From: Actinocatenispora thailandica
GTDB taxonomy: Bacteria; Actinomycetota; Actinomycetes; Mycobacteriales; Micromonosporaceae
Direction of reading: 5' to 3'
DNA: 64,000 nucleotides
NCBI RefSeq assembly: GCF_016865425.1
Contig: NZ_AP023355.1
Coordinates: 6,012,198-6,076,197, forward strand
The notes beneath the pieces were generated by a model. The model was given only the letters and a program-made list of their open reading frames with translations. It was not told the DNA's origin and did not search any database. The translations under genes were made by a program, and so were the position numbers. Every line of letters begins with the position of its first letter. Within the stretch, counting starts at the first letter, position 1. Below, piece after piece: positions 41,101 to 50,759 of the stretch.

Positions 41101-42087
41101 TCAGCGGGTGCGGGCGGCCACGTAGTTGCAGAGGTGGTCGAGGGCGGCGCGGGCCGGCACGTCGGGCAGGACCTCCAGCTGGGCGCGGGCACGGTCGGCG
41201 TAGTCGCGGACGGTCGCACGGGCGCGCTCCATGCCGACCGAGTCGCGCAGCAGGGTCAGCGCCTCGGCGTGCAGGTCGTCGTCGGTGACCGGGCCCTGGA
41301 CGATCTCGGCGAGCCGCCGGCTGTCCGGGTCGTCGGCGCCCAGCGCGTACAGCACCGGGAGGGTCAGCACGCCCTCCCGCAGGTCGGTCCCGGGGGTCTT
41401 GCCGGACTGGTCGGTGTCCGAGGCGATGTCGAGCAGGTCGTCGGACAGCTGGAACGCCAGCCCGAACGTCTCACCGAACTCGGCCATCGCCGCCACCATC
41501 GCCGGGTCCGCGCCGCCGAACATGGCGCCGAACCGGGCCGAGGTGGCGATCAGCGCACCGGTCTTCTCCGCCAGCACGTCGAGGTAGTGCTGCACCGGGT
41601 CGGCGCCGCGCGGGCCGGCCGTCTCGCGGATCTGCCCCTGCACCAGCCGGGCGAAGGTACGGGCCTGGATCCGCACCGCCTCCGGCCCCAGCTCGGCGAC
41701 GATGTCGGAGGCGCGGGCGAAGAGGTAGTCGCCGGTCAGGATGGCCACGCTGTTGCCGAACCGGGCGTTCGCGCTCTGCGCGCCGCGGCGCACCGACGCC
41801 TCGTCCATCACGTCGTCGTGGTAGAGCGTGGCCAGGTGGGTCAGCTCGACGACGACCGCGGCCTGGACCACCTCCGGCACGTCCGGCTTGCCGAAGTGGG
41901 CCGCGAGCAGCACCAGCAGCGGCCGGGTGCGCTTGCCGCCGGCGTAGGTGAGGTGCCGGGCCATCTCCGTGACGTACGGGTCGGCGCCGGACACCGCGGC
42001 CAGCACCGCCTGCTCCACCTCGGCCAGCCCGGTGGTCAACGCGGAGCTCAGCCCCGCATCGTCGAAGTCCAGCCCGGCAGCGGCCAT
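41101..42087 (-). CDS. Polyprenyl diphosphate synthase
   Basis: Trans-prenyltransferase that builds the isoprenoid tail, here probably for menaquinone. 328 residues. First aspartate-rich motif HDDVMDEA (Asp91, 92, 95), second QLSDDLLDIA (Asp216, 217, 220), substrate-binding GGKRTRPLL (Lys52, Arg53). Start set at ATG 42087, behind a perfect GGAGG. The frame is open upstream and GTG 42138 is an alternative. It follows nuoN on the same strand but after a likely terminator. The position next to nuoA-N and menJ/menG supports the quinone role (inference). Confidence 0.92.
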   Translation of the reverse strand: MAAAGLDFDDAGLSSALTTGLAEVEQAVLAAVSGADPYVTEMARHLTYAGGKRTRPLLVLLAAHFGKPDVPEVVQAAVVVELTHLATLYHDDVMDEASVRRGAQSANARFGNSVAILTGDYLFARASDIVAELGPEAVRIQARTFARLVQGQIRETAGPRGADPVQHYLDVLAEKTGALIATSARFGAMFGGADPAMVAAMAEFGETFGLAFQLSDDLLDIASDTDQSGKTPGTDLREGVLTLPVLYALGADDPDSRRLAEIVQGPVTDDDLHAEALTLLRDSVGMERARATVRDYADRARAQLEVLPDVPARAALDHLCNYVAARTR

Positions 42088-42340
42088 CGTCGCCTCCGTA
42101 CCGGCGACCACACGGTCTGCCTGCGTCGTCCTCGCCACGGCACCCACGATGCCACACCGCCTCACTGCCCGAACGGTGGAGCCCGCCGGAAGCCGTCCAG
42201 CACACACCCGACGAAGGCGCCCCGCATCGAACGAGGCGCCTGGTCGGGCCGCCGCCCGGTCCGCGCCAGGATCCGGCGCGCCCCGGTCACGCCGGGTCCG
42301 TGCCGGCATCCGGCGCGGCCCGGACGCGTACCCAGGCCGG

Positions 42341-42373
42341 GCGGCCACCGGTGCGCGTCGCGCCGGTGGCCGC
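42341..42373 (-). terminator. Terminator after nuoN
   Basis: 11-bp stem (42341-42351 with 42363-42373) with an 11-nt loop that can itself pair. It begins 5 bp after the nuoN stop codon on the minus strand. No T-run. Confidence 0.55.
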
Positions 42374-42378
42374 GGCGG

Positions 42379-43947
42379 TCAACCGACGAAGGTGGCCGCG
42401 CCCTGCGCCACGTGCAGCACCAGGCTCGGCGCCAGGCCGAACACCAGGGTCGCGACGGTACCGAGGGCCAACGCGGTCGCGGTGAGCGCGCCCGGCATCG
42501 CCACCGTCGGCGCGTCCTCGGCCGGCTCCTGCAGGTACATCAGCACGATGACCCGCAGGTACGGGAAGGCGAGCAGCACGCTGGAGATCACACCGAAGAT
42601 CACCAGGGTGGTCTGGCCGCCGTCCAGAGCCGCGCCGAACACCGCGAACTTCGTGGTGAACCCGCTGGTCAGCGGGATACCGGCGAAGGACAGCATGAGG
42701 AACGCGAAGACCCCGGCGAGCAGCGGCGACTTGCGGCCCAGCCCGGCCCACCGGGACAGGTGGGTCGCCTCCCCGTCCGCGTCCCGGACCAGGGTGAGCA
42801 GGCCGAACGCGGCGACCACGGTGAAGCCGTAGGCCACCAGGTAGAACAGCGAGCTGGTGATGCCGGACTTCTGCATCGACAGCACGCCGGTCAGCACGTA
42901 CCCGGCGTTCGCGATCGACGAGTACGCCAGCAGCCGCTTGATGTCGGTCTGGGTCACCGCCAGCACCGCGCCGATGAGCATCGTCAGGACCGCGATCACG
43001 CCGATCACCGGACGCCAGTCCCACCGGCTGTCCAGGAACGCCACGTACAGCACCCGCAGGATCCCGCCGAACGCGGCGATCTTGGTGCAGGACGCCATCA
43101 GCGCGGTGATCGGGGTCGGCGCACCCTGGTACACGTCCGGGGTCCACACGTGGAACGGCACCGCCGCCGCCTTGAACAGCAGGCCGATCGCCAGCATCGC
43201 CAGGCCGACGAACATCAGCAGGTCGCTCTTGTTCGACGACAGCGCGGCGGTCGCGATGCCGTGCAGTTCCACCGTGCCGGCGAAGCCGTAGAGCATCGCC
43301 ATGCCGTACACGAAGAAGGCCGACGCGAACGCGCCGAGCAGGAAGTACTTGACCGCCGCCTCCTGGGACAGCAGCCGCCGGCGGCGAGCCAGCGCGCAGG
43401 CCAGGTACAGCGGGAGGGACAGCACCTCCAGGGCGACGAACATGGTGAGCAGATCGTTCGCCGAGCAGAACAGCATCATGCCGCCGAGCGCGAACAGCGT
43501 CAGCGGGAAGATCTCGGTCTGGCTCGGCTGGTGCCGGGCCTGCTTCGCGTCCGCCTCGGTCCCGGCGACGACGGCCGCCTCGGCGACGAAGCTACCGCCG
43601 CGCTCGACCCGCCGGTCGGCGATCAGCAGCGTGGCGAGGATGCCCAGGATCAGGATCGACCCCTGCAGGAACAGCGCCGGGCCGTCCACCGCGAGCGCGT
43701 CGTTGGCGGTCAGCGTCGGGGACGACGCGTAGTGCCGGACGCCCTCGACGATCACGATGACCAGCGCCGCAACCTGCGCCGCCAGCGTCAGCAGCACCTG
43801 TACCAGGTAGCGGTAGGCGCGCGGCAGCGCCGCCTCGGCGAGGATGCCGACCGCGCCGACACCCAGCACGATCAGCATCGGTGCGATCGCACCGTAGTTG
43901 ATATGCGGCGCCGAGATCTGCGCCGCCAGCACGTCGCCGGTGCTCAC
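42379..43947 (-). CDS. nuoN: NADH-quinone oxidoreductase subunit N
   Basis: Antiporter-like membrane subunit of complex I, 522 residues, fourteen helices. Family patterns: EVLSLPLYLACALARRRRL, LGAFASAFFVYGMAMLYGFA, AAVPFHVWTPDVYQGAPTPI, AYSSIANAGYVLTGVLSMQ. Overlaps nuoM by 4 bp (ATGA-type). Last gene of the nuoA-N operon. Confidence 0.95.
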   Translation of the reverse strand: MSTGDVLAAQISAPHINYGAIAPMLIVLGVGAVGILAEAALPRAYRYLVQVLLTLAAQVAALVIVIVEGVRHYASSPTLTANDALAVDGPALFLQGSILILGILATLLIADRRVERGGSFVAEAAVVAGTEADAKQARHQPSQTEIFPLTLFALGGMMLFCSANDLLTMFVALEVLSLPLYLACALARRRRLLSQEAAVKYFLLGAFASAFFVYGMAMLYGFAGTVELHGIATAALSSNKSDLLMFVGLAMLAIGLLFKAAAVPFHVWTPDVYQGAPTPITALMASCTKIAAFGGILRVLYVAFLDSRWDWRPVIGVIAVLTMLIGAVLAVTQTDIKRLLAYSSIANAGYVLTGVLSMQKSGITSSLFYLVAYGFTVVAAFGLLTLVRDADGEATHLSRWAGLGRKSPLLAGVFAFLMLSFAGIPLTSGFTTKFAVFGAALDGGQTTLVIFGVISSVLLAFPYLRVIVLMYLQEPAEDAPTVAMPGALTATALALGTVATLVFGLAPSLVLHVAQGAATFVG

Positions 43948-45503
43948 TTGTTGTCTCCTACCGCGCTAGAGCCGCCGGACCCGTTGTCCACGGCGCGGGT
44001 CGCCGGCACCGGGTCGCTCTTGCCGACGTCGTGCATGGTCGCGGCGACCGCCGGGCTGATCACGTCGATGACCGGCTTCGGGTAGACGCCGAGGATGAAG
44101 ATCAGCGCGATCAGCGGCGCCACCACCCACTTCTCCCGGCCGGTCAGGTCGTGCTTGAAGCCGGCCGAGGTGGACAACTCGGGGTTGAGGTTGCCCTGCA
44201 TGGTCCGCTGGTACATCCAGAGGATGTAGCCGGCGGCCAGGATCACGCCCGAGGTCGCCACGATGGCCAGCGCCTTGTGCGTGCTGAACGTACCGAGCAG
44301 CACCAGGAACTCGCTGACGAACGGCGAGGTGCCGGGCAGCGCCAGCGAGGAAAGGCCGGCGATCAGGAAGACGCCGGCGAGCATCGGCACCAGCTTCGCC
44401 GCGCCGCCGAAGTCCCGGATGTTCGCCGATCCGCGCCGCTGCACCAGCATCCCGACGATCAGGAACAGCGCGCCGGTCGACAGGCCGTGGTTGAGCATGT
44501 AGAGCACCGCGCCGGTACCGGCCTGGCTGGTGAACGCGAAGATCCCGATGCCGATGAACCCGAAGTGCGCGATCGAGGTGTACGCGACGAGCCGCTTCAG
44601 GTCGTTCTGCCCCACCGCGAGCAGCGCGCCGTAGATGATGCCGATGACCGACAGCGCCAGCGCCAGCGGCGCGAAGAACCGGGTCGCCTCCGGGAACAGC
44701 GAGAAGCAGAACCGCAGGATCCCGTACGTGCCGACCTTGTCCAGCACGCCGACCAGCAGGGCGGCGGCCCCGGCAGGGGCGGCACCACCGGCATCCGGTA
44801 GCCAGGTGTGGAACGGGAAGAACGGCGCCTTGATCGCGAACGCCAGGAAGAACCCGAGGAACAGCCAGCGTCCGGTCGTGGTCGACATGCTGAGGTGGCT
44901 CAGCGAGTTCCAGTCCAGCGTGTGCCCGCCGACGACCCACAGGCCGATCACCGCGGCCAGCATGAACAGCCCGCCGAACAGCGAGTACAGGAAGAACTTG
45001 ACCGCCGCGTACTGCCGTCGCGCACCACCGAACGACCCGATGAGGAAGTACATCGGGATGAGCATGACCTCGAAGAACACGTAGAACAGGAACACGTCCG
45101 CGGCGGCGAACACGCCGACCATGGTCGCGTCCAGCGCCAGCAGCAGGGCGAAGTAGTTGTGCACCGAGCGCTTGGTCCGGTCCGCGTCGTTCCAGCTGGC
45201 CGCGATCACGATCGGCACCAGCACCGCGACCAGGCCCAGCATCACCAGCGCGATGCCGTCCGCCTGCACGGTGAGCCGGATGCCCCAGGCCGGGATCCAC
45301 GGGTACGACTCGCGGAACTGGAACCGCGCGCCGTTCGCCTTGAACGTCACGCACATGATCGCCGTGAGCACCAGCAGCGCCAGCGACCAGACCAGGGAGA
45401 CCACCTTGGCCAGCCGCGGGTTGTTGCGTGGCAGCAACGCCACCACCAACGCGCCCACCGCCGGCGCCACGGTCAGCACCGACAGGAAGGGAAAGTTACT
45501 CAC
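43944..45503 (-). CDS. nuoM: NADH-quinone oxidoreductase subunit M
   Basis: Antiporter-like proton-pumping subunit, 519 residues. FEVMLIPMYFLIGSFGGARR, KAPFFPFHTWLPDAGGAAPA, LVAYTSIAHFGFIGIGIFAF and PGTSPFVSEFLVLLG are present. Shares about the same order of motifs as the partial nuoM2 at the left edge but is clearly diverged from it. 57-bp gap after nuoL with a short GAGCGAAGCGAG sequence. Confidence 0.95.
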   Translation of the reverse strand: MSNFPFLSVLTVAPAVGALVVALLPRNNPRLAKVVSLVWSLALLVLTAIMCVTFKANGARFQFRESYPWIPAWGIRLTVQADGIALVMLGLVAVLVPIVIAASWNDADRTKRSVHNYFALLLALDATMVGVFAAADVFLFYVFFEVMLIPMYFLIGSFGGARRQYAAVKFFLYSLFGGLFMLAAVIGLWVVGGHTLDWNSLSHLSMSTTTGRWLFLGFFLAFAIKAPFFPFHTWLPDAGGAAPAGAAALLVGVLDKVGTYGILRFCFSLFPEATRFFAPLALALSVIGIIYGALLAVGQNDLKRLVAYTSIAHFGFIGIGIFAFTSQAGTGAVLYMLNHGLSTGALFLIVGMLVQRRGSANIRDFGGAAKLVPMLAGVFLIAGLSSLALPGTSPFVSEFLVLLGTFSTHKALAIVATSGVILAAGYILWMYQRTMQGNLNPELSTSAGFKHDLTGREKWVVAPLIALIFILGVYPKPVIDVISPAVAATMHDVGKSDPVPATRAVDNGSGGSSAVGDNK

Positions 45504-45560
45504 GACCGCGCCTCGCTTCGCTCGGATGGGTCCCGGGGCTCGAAAGGTTCTTCTGCTCGA

Positions 45561-47489
45561 TCACCCGAGCTTCACCGCCATCAGCGCTGCCACCACGACG
45601 AGCGCACCTCCGAGGATCGTCAATGCGTACGACCGGACGAAACCGGTCTGGAGTCGGCGCAGCCGGCTGGAGCTGCCACCCACGATCGCGGCCAGGCCGG
45701 TGACGATGCCGTCGACGCCCTTGCCGTCGATGAAGACCGCCGCCCGGGTCAGCAGCTTGCCGGGCAGTTCGAAGAGCGTCTCGTTGACGACGTCCCCGTA
45801 CAGGTTCTCCCGGGCGGCGCGGACGATCGCGGTCCGCGCCGGCTGCTCGGTCTCCGCGGTACCGCGGCGGAACAGCAGCCAGGCGATCGCGACCCCGAGC
45901 AGCACCACGACGAGGCTGATTCCGATCATCAGCCCCTTGTTGTACTCGTGGCCCGGCACCTCGGTGGTACCGAACACCGGCTCCAGCCATCCGGTGAACC
46001 CGCCGTACACCAGCAGGCCACCGGCCGCGACCGAGCCGATCGCGAGCAGGATCATCGGTACCTTCATGACCGCCGGGGACTCGTGCGGGTGCTCGATGTC
46101 CTCGGTCCAGCGCTTCTTCCCGTGGAAGGTCAGCACGAACAGCCGGGTCATGTAGAACGCGGTCAGTCCGGCGCCGAGCAGCGCGGCGAGCCCGAACACC
46201 CAGCCCTGCCAGCCGCCGCGGGCGAACGCCGCGTCGATGATCGGGTCCTTGGAGAAGAAGCCGGACAGCGGCGGGATGCCGATGATGGCCAGGAAGCCGA
46301 GGCCCACGGTCACCCAGGTGACCGGCATGTACCGCCACAGGCCGCCGAAGCGGCGCATGTCGGTCTGGTCCTTCATCCCGTGCATCACCGAGCCGGCGCC
46401 GAGGAACAGCCCGGCCTTGAAGAAGCCGTGTGCCAGCAGGTGCAGGATGCCCAGCGCGTACGCGCCGCCGCCGAGCCCGACGGCGAGGAACATGTAGCCG
46501 ATCTGGCTGACCGTCGAGTACGCCAGGACGCGCTTGATGTCGTCCTTGGCGCAGCCGATGATCGACCCGAGCAGCAGGGTGAACGCGCCGACCGCGACCA
46601 CGATGGTGGAGCCGATCGTGGTGGCGTCGAAGATGGGGTTCGCCCGGGCGATCAGGTAGACGCCGGCGGTCACCATCGTCGCGGCGTGGATCAGCGCCGA
46701 CACCGGGGTCGGGCCCTCCATCGCGTCCGGCAGCCAGGCCTGCAGCGGGAACTGGCCGGACTTGCCGCAGGCACCGCCGAGCAGGCAGAGCGCGATCGCC
46801 AGCGTCACCCCGTGCGGCAGCGCGCCGACGCCGTTGAACACGGTGGCGAAGTCGGTGCTGCCCAGGTAGCCGAACATCAGGAACATCGCGACCAGGAAGG
46901 CGGCGTCACCGACCCGGTTCATCAGGAACGCCTTCTTGCCGGCGGTCGCCGCGCTCGGCCGATCCTGGTACCAGGAGATCAGCAGGTAGGACGCGACACC
47001 GACGCCCTCCCAGCCGATGAAGGTCATCAGGAAGTTGTTGCCCAGCACCAGCAGCAGCATCGACGCCGCGAACAGGTTGAAGTACCCGAAGAAGCGGCGC
47101 CGGCCGGGGTCGTCGGACATGTAGCCGACCGCGTACACGTGGATCAGGAATCCCACGCCGGTGATCAGCAGCGCGAAGGTCGCGGACAGCGGGTCGTACA
47201 GGATGCCCCAGTCGACCTTGTAGCCGCCGACCTGGATGAAGCTGCCGAGGTGCTCGGAGACCGCCTTGTGTCCCAGCCCGCGTAGCGCGAAGAAGTACCA
47301 CAGTGCGAGGACGAACGAGGCGCCGATGCTGGCGCAGCCGAGGATGTGCCCCCACCGGTCGGACCTGCGTCCGGCCAGCAGCAACACCACGGCGCTCGCC
47401 AACGGGATGGCGATCAGCAGCCACACGCTCGACAGCGCACCGCTCGCCGCCGTGTAATGCACCTGTTCAGCCAGTGCCGGCTCAGTCAT
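45561..47489 (-). CDS. nuoL: NADH-quinone oxidoreductase subunit L
   Basis: Largest antiporter-like subunit, 642 residues. GWEGVGVASYLLISWYQDRP, CGKSGQFPLQAWLPDAMEGP, LIHAATMVTAGVYLIARANP and VLAYSTVSQIGYMFLAVGLG mark NuoL. The C-terminal lateral helix plus a final hydrophobic anchor (ALTILGGALVVVAALMAVKL) are intact. Confidence 0.95.
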   Translation of the reverse strand: MTEPALAEQVHYTAASGALSSVWLLIAIPLASAVVLLLAGRRSDRWGHILGCASIGASFVLALWYFFALRGLGHKAVSEHLGSFIQVGGYKVDWGILYDPLSATFALLITGVGFLIHVYAVGYMSDDPGRRRFFGYFNLFAASMLLLVLGNNFLMTFIGWEGVGVASYLLISWYQDRPSAATAGKKAFLMNRVGDAAFLVAMFLMFGYLGSTDFATVFNGVGALPHGVTLAIALCLLGGACGKSGQFPLQAWLPDAMEGPTPVSALIHAATMVTAGVYLIARANPIFDATTIGSTIVVAVGAFTLLLGSIIGCAKDDIKRVLAYSTVSQIGYMFLAVGLGGGAYALGILHLLAHGFFKAGLFLGAGSVMHGMKDQTDMRRFGGLWRYMPVTWVTVGLGFLAIIGIPPLSGFFSKDPIIDAAFARGGWQGWVFGLAALLGAGLTAFYMTRLFVLTFHGKKRWTEDIEHPHESPAVMKVPMILLAIGSVAAGGLLVYGGFTGWLEPVFGTTEVPGHEYNKGLMIGISLVVVLLGVAIAWLLFRRGTAETEQPARTAIVRAARENLYGDVVNETLFELPGKLLTRAAVFIDGKGVDGIVTGLAAIVGGSSSRLRRLQTGFVRSYALTILGGALVVVAALMAVKLG

Positions 47490-47499
47490 CGAAATGTCC

Positions 47500-47799
47500 T
47501 CAGTACTTCAGCAAGTTGGCGTCGTCGACGGAGGCGGAGCGCCTGGTCCGGAAGATCGACATGATGATCGCAAGACCGACCACGACTTCCGCGGCGGCCA
47601 CCACCATCACGAAGAACGCCATGATCTGACCGTCCAGGCTGCCGTTGATCCGGGCGAACGTGACCAGCGACAGGTTGCCGGCGTTCAGCATCAGCTCGAT
47701 GCACATGAACACCACGATGGCGTTGCGCCGGATCAGCACACCGATCGCGCCGATGCAGAACAGCGCCGCGGACAGCACCAGGTAGTAGGTCGGCGTCAT
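47500..47799 (-). CDS. nuoK: NADH-quinone oxidoreductase subunit K
   Basis: 99 residues, three helices, standard length. [20 protein letters not shown] carries the key glutamate. Ends with [13 protein letters not shown]. 10 bp before nuoL. The 70-bp gap upstream contains repeated GAGCGGAGCG-like sequence. Confidence 0.95.
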   Translation of the reverse strand: MTPTYYLVLSAALFCIGAIGVLIRRNAIVVFMCIELMLNAGNLSLVTFARINGSLDGQIMAFFVMVVAAAEVVVGLAIIMSIFRTRRSASVDDANLLKY

Positions 47800-47869
47800 G
47801 AGGTGGCCTCCGAAGTGAGCATCGCAGCGGAGCGAGGAGCGGAGCGCAGGAGATCACCGGGTGGCACGG

Positions 47870-48688
47870 TCACTGCTGGTCACCTCCCGTGAGGGTGTCC
47901 TTCGGCCGGGTGTCCTCGGCGGTCAGCTCGCGCGGCGGCACCAGCGGCGAGATGCTGCGCGCCGACTTCGTACCGTCCGGCAGGATCGCCGGGGTGGCCA
48001 CCGAGTTGCTGTGCGCGAACACGCCGGGGCCGGTCTTCGGCGCCGGGTAGTTGCCCTCGGCGAACCGCTCCCGGGACAGTTCCTTCTGCGTCTTCTTCTC
48101 ACCCTTGCGCTGCACGTGCGCGAGCACCATCGCGCCGACCGCGGCGGTGATCAGCAGCGCGGAGGTGACCTCGAACGCGAACACGTACCGGGTGAACACC
48201 AACGCCGCGAGGCCCGGCACGTTACCGCCGTGCGCGTTGTTGGCGGCCTCCAGGCCACGGGCGTCGACGGCGCCGAGGCCGCGGGCCAGGCCGGAGCCGA
48301 GCAGCAACGCGAGGCCGAGACCGATCAGGATGCCGGCGGTCCGTTGCCCGCGCAGCGTCTCGATCAGCGAGTCGGAGACGTCCCGTCCGATCAGCATCAG
48401 CACGAACAGGAACAGCATCATGATCGCGCCGGTGTACACGATGATCTGCGCCATGCCGATGAACGGTCCGGCCTGGATGATGTAGAAGATCCCCAGGCTG
48501 AACATCGTCACCACGAGGAACAGCGCCGAGTGCATCGCGTTGCGGGCGGCGACCATGCCGATCGCGCAGCCCAGCGCGATGATCCCGAGAACCCAGAACG
48601 CCACCTTCTCGCCGGTACCCATGGCGCCGGGGCTGGCGACCGCGAGCAGGTGGCCGGCCAGCGGGTGCGCGAGCAGCTGCGCACTCAT
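47870..48688 (-). CDS. nuoJ: NADH-quinone oxidoreductase subunit J
   Basis: 272 residues from ATG 48688 with GGAGG upstream. Five helices with FYIIQAGPFIGMAQIIVYTG and AIMMLFLFVLMLIGRD. A ~70-residue hydrophilic C-terminal extension (after about 200) follows the helices and is longer than in typical bacterial NuoJ. The frame is open further upstream into the 76-bp gap to nuoI, but that part is not NuoJ-like. Confidence 0.94.
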   Translation of the reverse strand: MSAQLLAHPLAGHLLAVASPGAMGTGEKVAFWVLGIIALGCAIGMVAARNAMHSALFLVVTMFSLGIFYIIQAGPFIGMAQIIVYTGAIMMLFLFVLMLIGRDVSDSLIETLRGQRTAGILIGLGLALLLGSGLARGLGAVDARGLEAANNAHGGNVPGLAALVFTRYVFAFEVTSALLITAAVGAMVLAHVQRKGEKKTQKELSRERFAEGNYPAPKTGPGVFAHSNSVATPAILPDGTKSARSISPLVPPRELTAEDTRPKDTLTGGDQQ

Positions 48689-48764
48689 GCGGCTTCCTCC
48701 TTCGTCGGAACCCGCATGAGGCACGAGGCCACGCGATACCCATGATTCGCTCGCTGAGACTCGC

Positions 48765-49358
48765 TCATGCCGCACCTCCCTTGCCACCGGTCTGCTCGGT
48801 CGCGGCGCTCCGCCGGGCGCTCTCCTGCTGCGGCGAGTACTCCGCACCGGCCGAGGCGCCCGGGTTCTGCATCGCGCCGACGTAGTAGTCCTGCTCGTCG
48901 TCGCCCAGCCGCAGCGGGTGCGGCGGCTGCTCCATGCCCGGCAGCAGCGGCGCGAGCAGCTGCTCCTTGGTGAAGATCAGGTCCTGCCGGCTGTCGTTGG
49001 CCAGCTCGTACTCGTTGCTCATGGTCAGCGAACGGGTCGGGCACGCCTCGATGCACAGGCCGCAGAAGATGCAGCGCAGGTAGTTGATCTGGTACGTGCC
49101 GGCGTACCGCTCACCGGGCGAGAAGCGCTCCTCGTCGGTGTTGTCGGCACCCTCGACGTAGATCGCGTCGGCCGGGCAGGCCCACGCGCACAGCTCGCAG
49201 CCGACGCACTTCTCCAGCCCGTCCGGGTGCCGGTTCAGGATGTGCCGGCCGTGGTAGCGGGGTGCCGTCGGCCGCATCTTCTCCGGGTACTTCTCGGTCA
49301 CATGCGGCTTGAACATGTTCGCGAGGGAGACCCCGAAACCCTTGATGGGTTCGAACAC
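48765..49358 (-). CDS. nuoI: NADH-quinone oxidoreductase subunit I
   Basis: 197 residues with two [4Fe-4S] motifs: Cys 51, 54, 57, 61 ([12 protein letters not shown]) and Cys 96, 99, 102, 106 ([12 protein letters not shown]). A polar C-terminal extension follows residue 150. ATG 3 bp after the nuoH stop. Confidence 0.96.
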   Translation of the reverse strand: MFEPIKGFGVSLANMFKPHVTEKYPEKMRPTAPRYHGRHILNRHPDGLEKCVGCELCAWACPADAIYVEGADNTDEERFSPGERYAGTYQINYLRCIFCGLCIEACPTRSLTMSNEYELANDSRQDLIFTKEQLLAPLLPGMEQPPHPLRLGDDEQDYYVGAMQNPGASAGAEYSPQQESARRSAATEQTGGKGGAA

Positions 49359-49361
49359 GAC

Positions 49362-50759
49362 TCATTCCTCCTTGCCGCCGGAGGCGGCTGAACCGGTGCT
49401 GCCGGACGTGCCAGTACCGCCGGCCGGGTCGCCCTCGCCGGGCGACTCCGTGGTACCGCCGCGGGCGCCGACGGTGGCCGCCTCGCGCTGCGCCTCGATG
49501 CGCTTGAGGTGCGGGTTGGGCGGCACCACCAGGTCGACCGGTGGCGTCGGATAGCCACCGGCGCCGGTGTCGACCTTGCGTTTGGCCTGGGTCCGGTCGT
49601 CCTTCTCCTTCTCCGGCCAGAGCAGCACCAGCAGCAGCAACGTGACCACGATCCCGGCGAGCACCAGCCACTTGGTCTGGTCGTAGTTGCGGGCGGTCAG
49701 CCGCAGCCCGGCGAGGATCAGGATCCACACCAGGTTGACCGGCATCAGGACCTTCCAGCCCAGCGCCATCAGCTGGTCGTAGCGCACCCGGGGCAGCGTC
49801 GCCCGGATCCACACCAGCACGCCCATGAAGATGATCGTCTTGGCCAGGAACCAGACGATGGTGATCCAGCCGGAGTTGGCGCCGTCCCACAGCGAGATCG
49901 GCCACGGTGCGCGCCAGCCGCCGAAGAACAGCGTCACGCACAGCGCGGAGATCGTGACCATCGCGATGTACTCCGCCAGGTAGAACATCGCGAACTTGAA
50001 CGACGAGTACTCGGTGAGGTAGCCGCCGGTCAGCTCGGACTCGCCCTCCGGCAGGTCGAACGGGGTCCTGTTGCTCTCCCCGAGTGCCGAGATGAAGTAG
50101 ATGATGAAGCTCGGCAGCAGCGGGATGAAGTACCAGGTCTTGATCTGGCCGTTGACGATCTGCGAGGTCGACATCGAGTGCGCGGTCATGAACACCGCGA
50201 CCATCGACAGCCCCATCGCGACCTCGTACGAGATCATCTGCGCCGCGGCGCGCATCCCGCCGAGCAGCGGCCAGCTGGTGCCGGAGGCCCAGCCGGCGAG
50301 CACCGTGCCGTACACCGCCATCGACGAGGCGGCGAGCACCACCAGCACCGCCACCGGCACGTCGCCGACCTGCAGCATCGTCTGGTGCCCGAACAGGCTG
50401 ACCCGCGCACCGATCGGGATCACCGCGAACGAGATGAACGCGACCGCACCGGAGATGACCGGCGCGATGAAGTAGACCGGCTTGTCGGCCAGCGCCGGGA
50501 TGATCTCTTCCTTGAACGCCAGCTTCAGGCCGTCGAACAGCGACTGCAGCCAGCCGAAGCCGCGCGCCTTCCGGTTCGGCCCGGGACGCACCTGGAACGC
50601 GCCGATCACCTTGCGCTCGAACACGACCGCGAACAGGGTCAGCAGCAACAGCAGCACGAACGCGGCGACGACCTTGATCAGGACGATCCACCAGACGTCG
50701 TGCCCGAACCCAGCGGGCTGCCCCGCCTCGGCCAGCCGTACGAGGCCGGAGGTGTTCAC
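49362..50759 (-). CDS. nuoH: NADH-quinone oxidoreductase subunit H
   Basis: 465 residues. Quinone-cavity subunit: [80 protein letters not shown]-terminal hydrophilic extension of about 75 residues (Gly/Ser/Pro-rich) is typical of actinobacterial NuoH and missing from nuoH2. Overlaps nuoG by 4 bp. Confidence 0.95.
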   Translation of the reverse strand: MNTSGLVRLAEAGQPAGFGHDVWWIVLIKVVAAFVLLLLLTLFAVVFERKVIGAFQVRPGPNRKARGFGWLQSLFDGLKLAFKEEIIPALADKPVYFIAPVISGAVAFISFAVIPIGARVSLFGHQTMLQVGDVPVAVLVVLAASSMAVYGTVLAGWASGTSWPLLGGMRAAAQMISYEVAMGLSMVAVFMTAHSMSTSQIVNGQIKTWYFIPLLPSFIIYFISALGESNRTPFDLPEGESELTGGYLTEYSSFKFAMFYLAEYIAMVTISALCVTLFFGGWRAPWPISLWDGANSGWITIVWFLAKTIIFMGVLVWIRATLPRVRYDQLMALGWKVLMPVNLVWILILAGLRLTARNYDQTKWLVLAGIVVTLLLLVLLWPEKEKDDRTQAKRKVDTGAGGYPTPPVDLVVPPNPHLKRIEAQREAATVGARGGTTESPGEGDPAGGTGTSGSTGSAASGGKEE

